Source: Streptomyces sp. AC512_CC834 (lineage in GTDB: Bacteria; Actinomycetota; Actinomycetes; Streptomycetales; Streptomycetaceae). Taken from it: a DNA stretch of 64,000 nucleotides. Below the pieces are notes generated by a model that saw only the letters and a program-made list of their open reading frames with translations, made no database searches and was not told where the DNA came from. The stretch is taken from contig NZ_JAGMUO010000014.1 of NCBI RefSeq assembly GCF_019049325.1, forward strand, positions 310,001 through 374,000. Direction: 5' to 3'. Numbering within the stretch: position 1 is the first letter of the stretch; each line of letters opens with the position of its first letter. Made by a program: the position numbers and the translations under genes. This document shows, piece by piece, positions 60,075-64,000 of this stretch.

Positions 60075-60596
60075 ATGGACCTCACCCCGTACGTCGACAC
60101 CCTCCGCCGCGAACTCGCGGTGGCCGCCGAAGCCGGGGGCGACGAAGCCCGCGAGCTGGCCGAGAGGCTCATCGCCCCGCTGGAGTCGGCGACCCGGCTG
60201 ACCATGCTCAACGTGCTCTCCGCCGCGATGGACGAGATCACCCGCGAACTCGCCCCCGGCTCGGTCGACGTGCGGCTGCGCGGGCTCGAGCCCGACTTCG
60301 TGGTGACACCGTCGCCCGCCGAGGGCGGCGGTTCCGCGGAGCCGGCCGCGCCCGTCGAGACACTCAAGGCGCCGGCACCCGCCGACGCCGACGAGGGCGG
60401 CACCGCCCGCGTCAACCTGCGCCTGCCGGCCCACCTCAAGACGCGCGCCGAGGAGGCCGCGAGCCGCGAGGGGCTGTCGGTCAACGCCTGGCTGGTGCGG
60501 GCCGTGTCGGCCGCGGTCGACGGCGGCGGTGCCGCACCGCGCACGCCGGAGCGGGCGCACAACGTCGGACAGAGCTTCACGGGCTGGGTGCGTTAG
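60075..60596 (+). CDS. Ribbon-helix-helix/HicB-like repressor with N-terminal helical domain
   Basis: 173 aa. Residues 1-70 are a helical domain (VDTLRRELAVAAEAGGDEARELAERLI), a Pro/Ala linker follows, then a C-terminal Arc/CopG-type ribbon-helix-helix (about 112-145: ARVNLRLPAHLKTRAEEAAS then SVNAWLVRAV). The domain order is HicB-like, but no HicA toxin is adjacent. ATG 60075 has no ribosome site. It is first in an operon with DUF4097 and ABC genes and probably self-represses through the adjacent palindrome. Confidence 0.8.
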   Translation: MDLTPYVDTLRRELAVAAEAGGDEARELAERLIAPLESATRLTMLNVLSAAMDEITRELAPGSVDVRLRGLEPDFVVTPSPAEGGGSAEPAAPVETLKAPAPADADEGGTARVNLRLPAHLKTRAEEAASREGLSVNAWLVRAVSAAVDGGGAAPRTPERAHNVGQSFTGWVR

Positions 60597-60708
60597 CCCC
60601 TCGCCCGGAGAGACCCGGAGAGACCCCGGAGAGACAAAGCACAGCGCGGCGCTCACACCACGTCCCACCAGCGGGGACACCCCACGGACTCATGAGGACG
60701 GTACAGCC

Positions 60709-61551
60709 ATGCCTACTTTCGACACTCCCGGACCGATCGCGGTGACCGCCCACGTGGGCGCCGGTTCCATCCGGTTCACCGCGGGCGACCGGCGCGACAC
60801 GGTCGTCGAGGTGCGGCCCGGCGACCCCGGCCGGGACAAGGACGTACGGGCCGCCGAGCAGACCGACGTCTCGTACGCGAACGGCGTCCTGACGATCAGC
60901 ACGAAGGAGCGCCGCTTCATCGGGCCCTCCGGCACCGTCGACGTGACGGTGGAGCTGCCCGCCGGATCGCGCGTCGACACGGACGGCTCCTGGACCCAGG
61001 TCCTCGGCGAGGGCAGGCTCGGCGAGGTCCGGGTGAAGACCCCGGGCGGTGACGTCCGCCTGGACGCGACCGGGCCGCTCCAGCTCAACGCCTCCCACGG
61101 CTCGGTCACCGTGGACCGGGTCGAGGGCTCGGCCGAGATCACCACCAGCTCGGGCAGCGTGCGCGTCGGCGTCATCGAAGGACCGGCCGTCCTGAAGAAC
61201 TCGCACGGCTCCACGACCGTCGGCGCCGCACTCGGCGACCTGCGGGTGAAGAACGCCAACGGTGACATCAACGTCGCCCGCGCCGAGGCCTCGCTCACCG
61301 CCACCACCGCCCACGGCACCCTGCGGGTGGACGAAGTGGCCCGCGGCGAGATCCGGTTGGAGACCTCCTACGGCGCCATCGAGGTCGGCGTCCGCGAGGG
61401 TACGGCCGCCTGGCTCGACGTCCAGTCCAGCGGCGGGCAGGTGCGCAACACCCTCACCGCGTCCGCCGGCCCGGCTCAGAGCGAGGAGACCGTCAAGGTC
61501 CACGCCCGCACCCGGTACGGCAACATCGACGTCCGCCGCGCCAAGGCCTGA
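60709..61551 (+). CDS. DUF4097 family beta-helix protein
   Basis: 280 aa. Regular beta-strand repeats with GxxxL...V.G.V.V pattern (LNASHGSVTVDRVEGS, ITTSSGSVRVGVIEG, LKNSHGSTTVGAALG, VKNANGDINVARAEA) typical of DUF4097 solenoids. No signal peptide, so cytoplasmic or loosely membrane-bound. ATG 60709, GAGGA upstream at about 10 nt. It lies between the repressor and the ABC genes, 46 bp from the ATPase. Confidence 0.85.
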   Translation: MPTFDTPGPIAVTAHVGAGSIRFTAGDRRDTVVEVRPGDPGRDKDVRAAEQTDVSYANGVLTISTKERRFIGPSGTVDVTVELPAGSRVDTDGSWTQVLGEGRLGEVRVKTPGGDVRLDATGPLQLNASHGSVTVDRVEGSAEITTSSGSVRVGVIEGPAVLKNSHGSTTVGAALGDLRVKNANGDINVARAEASLTATTAHGTLRVDEVARGEIRLETSYGAIEVGVREGTAAWLDVQSSGGQVRNTLTASAGPAQSEETVKVHARTRYGNIDVRRAKA

Positions 61552-61597
61552 GCACCCCCATCACCTCACACTTCACCCCTTCGAACGGGAGGGCTCC

Positions 61598-62599
61598 ATG
61601 CCTTCATCTGTCATGCCCACGTCCACTAAAGGGGCCGGTCCCCGGACGCCCGCCGCCGTCTCCGCCGTCTCCGCCCTGGGCCTGCGCAAGTCGTACGGCG
61701 ACAAGACCGTCCTCGACGGCATCGACCTGCGCATCCCGGCCGGGTCCGTGTTCGCGCTGCTCGGGCCGAACGGCGCCGGCAAGACCACCGCCGTGAAGAT
61801 CCTGTCCACGCTCGTCTCCGCCGACGGCGGGCAGGCCCAGGTCGCCGGCCACGACCTCGCCGCCGACGCGCAGGCCGTGCGTGCCGCGATCGGTGTCACC
61901 GGGCAGTTCTCGGCCGTGGACGGTCTGATCACCGGCGAGGAGAACATGCTCCTCATGGCCGACCTGCACCTGCTCCCCCGTCGCGAGGGACGGCGGGTCG
62001 CCGCCGAACTGCTGGAGCGCTTCGGTCTCACCGAGGCCGCGAAGAAGCCCGCGTCCACCTACTCCGGCGGCATGAAGCGCCGCCTCGACATCGCCATGAC
62101 CCTGGTCGGCAGCCCCCGGATCATCTTCCTGGACGAGCCCACCACCGGCCTGGACCCCCGCTCACGCCACAACATGTGGCAGATCATCCGCGAACTCGTC
62201 ACCGGCGGCGTCACCGTCTTCCTCACCACCCAGTACCTGGACGAGGCCGACGAACTCGCCGACCGCATCGCCGTACTCAACGACGGGAAGATCGTCGCCG
62301 AGGGCACCCCCGAGGAACTGAAACGCCTCGTCCCCGGCGGACACGTCCGGCTCCGCTTCACCGACCCGGACGCCTACCGCGCCGCGGCCGCCGCCCTGCC
62401 CGCCGGCACCCCGGACGAGGACTCCCTCACCCTCCAGGTCCCCAGCGACGGCAGCCAGCGCGATCTGCGCACCGTCCTCGACCGCCTGGACAACGCCCGC
62501 ATCGAGGCCGACGAACTCACCGTCCACACCCCCGACCTCGACGACGTCTTCTTCGCCCTCACCGCCGCCGGCGGCCCGACAAAGGAAGCGGTCCGATGA
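61598..62599 (+). CDS. ABC transporter ATP-binding protein, DrrA-type
   Basis: 333 aa. Walker A GPNGAGKTT, Q-loop GVTGQFSA, signature YSGGMKRRL, Walker B IIFLDEPTTGLDP, H-loop replaced by Gln (LTTQYLDEADELAD), then the DUF4162-type C-terminal extension. These are the features of daunorubicin-resistance-type (DrrA) exporters, including the Gln in the H-loop. ATG 61598 with GGGAGGG upstream. Confidence 0.95.
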   Translation: MPSSVMPTSTKGAGPRTPAAVSAVSALGLRKSYGDKTVLDGIDLRIPAGSVFALLGPNGAGKTTAVKILSTLVSADGGQAQVAGHDLAADAQAVRAAIGVTGQFSAVDGLITGEENMLLMADLHLLPRREGRRVAAELLERFGLTEAAKKPASTYSGGMKRRLDIAMTLVGSPRIIFLDEPTTGLDPRSRHNMWQIIRELVTGGVTVFLTTQYLDEADELADRIAVLNDGKIVAEGTPEELKRLVPGGHVRLRFTDPDAYRAAAAALPAGTPDEDSLTLQVPSDGSQRDLRTVLDRLDNARIEADELTVHTPDLDDVFFALTAAGGPTKEAVR

Positions 62600-63393
62600 G
62601 CGCCTTCACCCTCACCCTCGCCGCGCGCAACTCCTCCACCATGCTGCGCCGCAACCTCCTGCACGCCCGCCGCTACCCCTCCCTCACCCTGAACCTCCTG
62701 CTCACGCCGATCATGCTGTTGCTCCTCTTCGTCTACGTCTTCGGAGACACGATGAGCGCCGGCATCGGCGACGGCGGCGCCGACCGGTCCGCCTACGTCG
62801 CCTACCTCGTGCCGGGCCTCGTACTGATGACCATCGGCAGCACCACGATCGGCACCGCGGTCTCCGTCTCCAACGACATGAGCGAGGGGATCATCGCCCG
62901 CTTCCGCACCATGGCCATCCACCGCGGCTCCGTGATCACCGGCCATGTCATCGGCAGCGTGCTCCAGTCGGTGATCAGCGTGCTCCTCGTCGGCGCCGTC
63001 GCCGTGGCCATCGGCTTCCGCTCCACCGATGCCACGGTCCTGGAGTGGCTCGCGGCGTTCGCCCTGATCACCCTGTTCGCCACGGCGCTCACCTGGATCG
63101 CGGTCGGCATGGGGCTGATCAGCCCGAACGCGGAGGCGGCCAGCAACAACGCGATGCCGCTGATCTTCCTGCCGCTCATCTCCAGCACCTTCGTCCCCAT
63201 CGACGCGATGCCGGGCTGGTTCCGGCCCATCGCCGAGTACCAGCCGTTCACGCCCGCCATCGAGACCCTGCGCGGCCTGCTCCTCGGCACCGAAATCGGC
63301 CACAACGGCTGGCTCGCCCTCGCCTGGTGCCTGGGGCTCTGCGCGCTCGGCTACTTCTGGTCGAAGGCGGTCTTCAACCGCGATCCGAAGTAG
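62596..63393 (+). CDS. ABC-2 type permease, DrrB-like
   Basis: 265 aa with six TM helices and a conserved YLVPGLVLMTIGSTTIGTAV and FxPxSSTFVPIDAMPGWFRPIAEYQPFTP, which is ABC-2 membrane-domain signature. ATG 62596 overlaps the ATPase by 4 bp. It forms the transporter with the DrrA-type protein; substrate unknown. Confidence 0.93.
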   Translation: MSAFTLTLAARNSSTMLRRNLLHARRYPSLTLNLLLTPIMLLLLFVYVFGDTMSAGIGDGGADRSAYVAYLVPGLVLMTIGSTTIGTAVSVSNDMSEGIIARFRTMAIHRGSVITGHVIGSVLQSVISVLLVGAVAVAIGFRSTDATVLEWLAAFALITLFATALTWIAVGMGLISPNAEAASNNAMPLIFLPLISSTFVPIDAMPGWFRPIAEYQPFTPAIETLRGLLLGTEIGHNGWLALAWCLGLCALGYFWSKAVFNRDPK

Positions 63394-63443
63394 GGCGGTA
63401 CCAGGGCGGCGTCGTAAGAGAGGTGTCAAAGGCGTTCATGTCG

Positions 63444-63478
63444 CCGTATGGAAGCCATCAACGGTGGCTTCCATACGG
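63444..63478 (+). terminator. Long hairpin between ABC operon and kdp genes
   Basis: CCGTATGGAAGCCA, 7-nt loop, TGGCTTCCATACGG: a 14-bp perfect stem 50 bp after the permease stop. Likely terminator for the ABC operon; a regulatory role for kdp cannot be excluded. Confidence 0.7.
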
Positions 63479-63537
63479 TCGGAAAGGGGCTCTCATCTGG
63501 TTGTCAGCTTCTTTCCGAACCTCACTAGGAGCCAGCG

Positions 63538-63621
63538 ATGGCCGATCTGGCCTTCGTCGTCACCATGATCGCGGTGTTCGCGCTCGTGGCCCTTGTCGCC
63601 AAGGGGGTGACGAAGCTGTGA
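63538..63621 (+). CDS. 27-residue membrane peptide upstream of kdpF
   Basis: MADLAFVVTMIAVFALVALV followed by AKGVTKL, a single TM helix. AGGAG is 5-6 nt upstream. Its stop overlaps the kdpF GTG by 4 bp. I recall a similar short ORF before kdpF in other Streptomyces; function unknown. Confidence 0.75.
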   Translation: MADLAFVVTMIAVFALVALVAKGVTKL

Positions 63622-63707
63622 CCGCGGAGAACATCGTCGGCCTGATCGTGGCCGTCGCCCTGCTGGGTTACCTCGTCCTCGCCCTGATCCACCCGGAGAG
63701 GTTCTGA
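63618..63707 (+). CDS. kdpF: KdpF, small subunit of the K+-transporting ATPase
   Basis: 29 aa, single TM: MTAENIVGLIVAVALLGYLV then LALIHPERF, matching the family (LxxYLxxALxxPERF). GTG 63618. Stabilises the KdpABC complex. Confidence 0.92.
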   Translation: MTAENIVGLIVAVALLGYLVLALIHPERF

Positions 63708-63715
63708 GCCACCCC

Positions 63716-64000
63716 ATGAGCCCCGTCCTCTCCGGCGTGCTCCAGTTGCTCGCGCTCGTCGCCGCGCTGGCCCTCGCCCACATCCCCCTCGGCAACCACA
63801 TGGCCAGGGTCTACTCCTCCGGCAAGCACTGGCGCGTGGAGAAGTGGATCTACAAGGGCATCGGTGCCGATCCGGACACGCAGATGCGCTGGCCCGCGTA
63901 CCTGCGCGGCGTACTCGCCTTCTCCCTCGCCGGTGTCCTCTTCCTCTACCTGCTCCAGCGGCTCCAGGGCGTGCTGCCCGGCTCGCTGGGCTTCGCGTCC
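63716..64000 (+). CDS. kdpA: KdpA, potassium-transporting ATPase K+-binding subunit (N-terminus only)
   Basis: The first 95 residues are visible: MSPVLSGVLQLLALVAALAL, then PLGNHMARVYSSG and YLRGVLAFSLAGVLFLYLLQR. KdpA binds and translocates K+ across the membrane in the KdpFABC P-type ATPase. ATG 63716 is 8 bp after kdpF. The rest, with kdpB and kdpC, should lie to the right. Confidence 0.93.
   Translation, partial: MSPVLSGVLQLLALVAALALAHIPLGNHMARVYSSGKHWRVEKWIYKGIGADPDTQMRWPAYLRGVLAFSLAGVLFLYLLQRLQGVLPGSLGFAS

Noticed and set aside
63394..63537. c-di-AMP (ydaO) riboswitch ahead of kdp
   Set aside because: Only one long hairpin and no ydaO core motifs are seen; treated as a terminator.

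Overview
The window is a high-GC (over 70% by eye) chromosomal segment of a Streptomyces or very close actinomycete. The diagnostic content is an SCO5918-family protein beside a DEAD-box helicase and a cold-shock gene, DUF397/XRE pairs, DUF6479 and DUF5994 proteins, GTG/TTG starts with GGAGG-type ribosome sites, heavy use of 4-bp stop/start overlaps, and the start of a kdpFA operon at the right edge. No tRNA, rRNA or CRISPR array was found.

Layout. 0-16.4 kb is ordinary core-like sequence: a nucleoside hydrolase, a short editing-less threonyl-tRNA synthetase behind a leader peptide and hairpin, an M24 peptidase, a class A beta-lactamase-like protein with a LysR regulator, an LpqC-type esterase with a penicillin-binding protein, a divergent P450/TetR pair with twin operators, a TatA paralogue, TerB, a tandem pair of CNNM/CorC membrane proteins behind a structured leader, and an MFS exporter. 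16.4-30 kb is accessory: pseudogene scraps, a lower-GC three-gene ABC transporter, AraC/SnoaL, an XRE + two DUF397 module, a possible three-module fusion protein, a WbqC gene that looks split by a 2.5-kb insertion, and a stand-alone GyrB-like protein. Two partial segmental duplications (3' end of the second CNNM gene; 3' end of the GyrB-like gene) also lie in this interval, which points to repeated rearrangement.

30-41.4 kb holds an FtsX-type ABC exporter facing an orphan NarL-family histidine kinase, a GNAT protein, a PAS-GAF-PP2C phosphatase, a MerR regulator, a cold-shock gene and a GT-C-like membrane protein. 41.4-49.3 kb is a surface or redox/glycosylation neighbourhood: molybdopterin oxidoreductase plus membrane partner, methyltransferase, DUF2064 transferase, GT2, an OmpR/HK two-component pair, and an NAD-epimerase with a zinc-ribbon insert. 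The two-component operon is bracketed by minisatellites: six 48-bp in-frame copies in the regulator and about 0.6 kb of alternating A/B repeats after the kinase. 49.5-51.7 kb is a surface protein / class F sortase / ECF sigma / membrane protein operon with a plausible ECF promoter.

51.7-64 kb contains the SCO5918-family gene, DEAD helicase and second cold-shock gene; an aldo/keto reductase; a LuxR-like regulator; a ferritin-like protein; TerD; a VOC protein; a PAP2 lipid enzyme; an operon of a ribbon-helix-helix repressor (perfect 28-bp palindrome touching its start codon), a DUF4097 protein and a DrrAB-type ABC exporter; then a 27-aa membrane peptide, kdpF and the start of kdpA. The strongest unexplained signals are an identical 19-nt box placed exactly 7 nt after the -10 element of both cold-shock genes, the two repeat arrays around the two-component operon, and the His-rich threonyl-tRNA synthetase with its leader.
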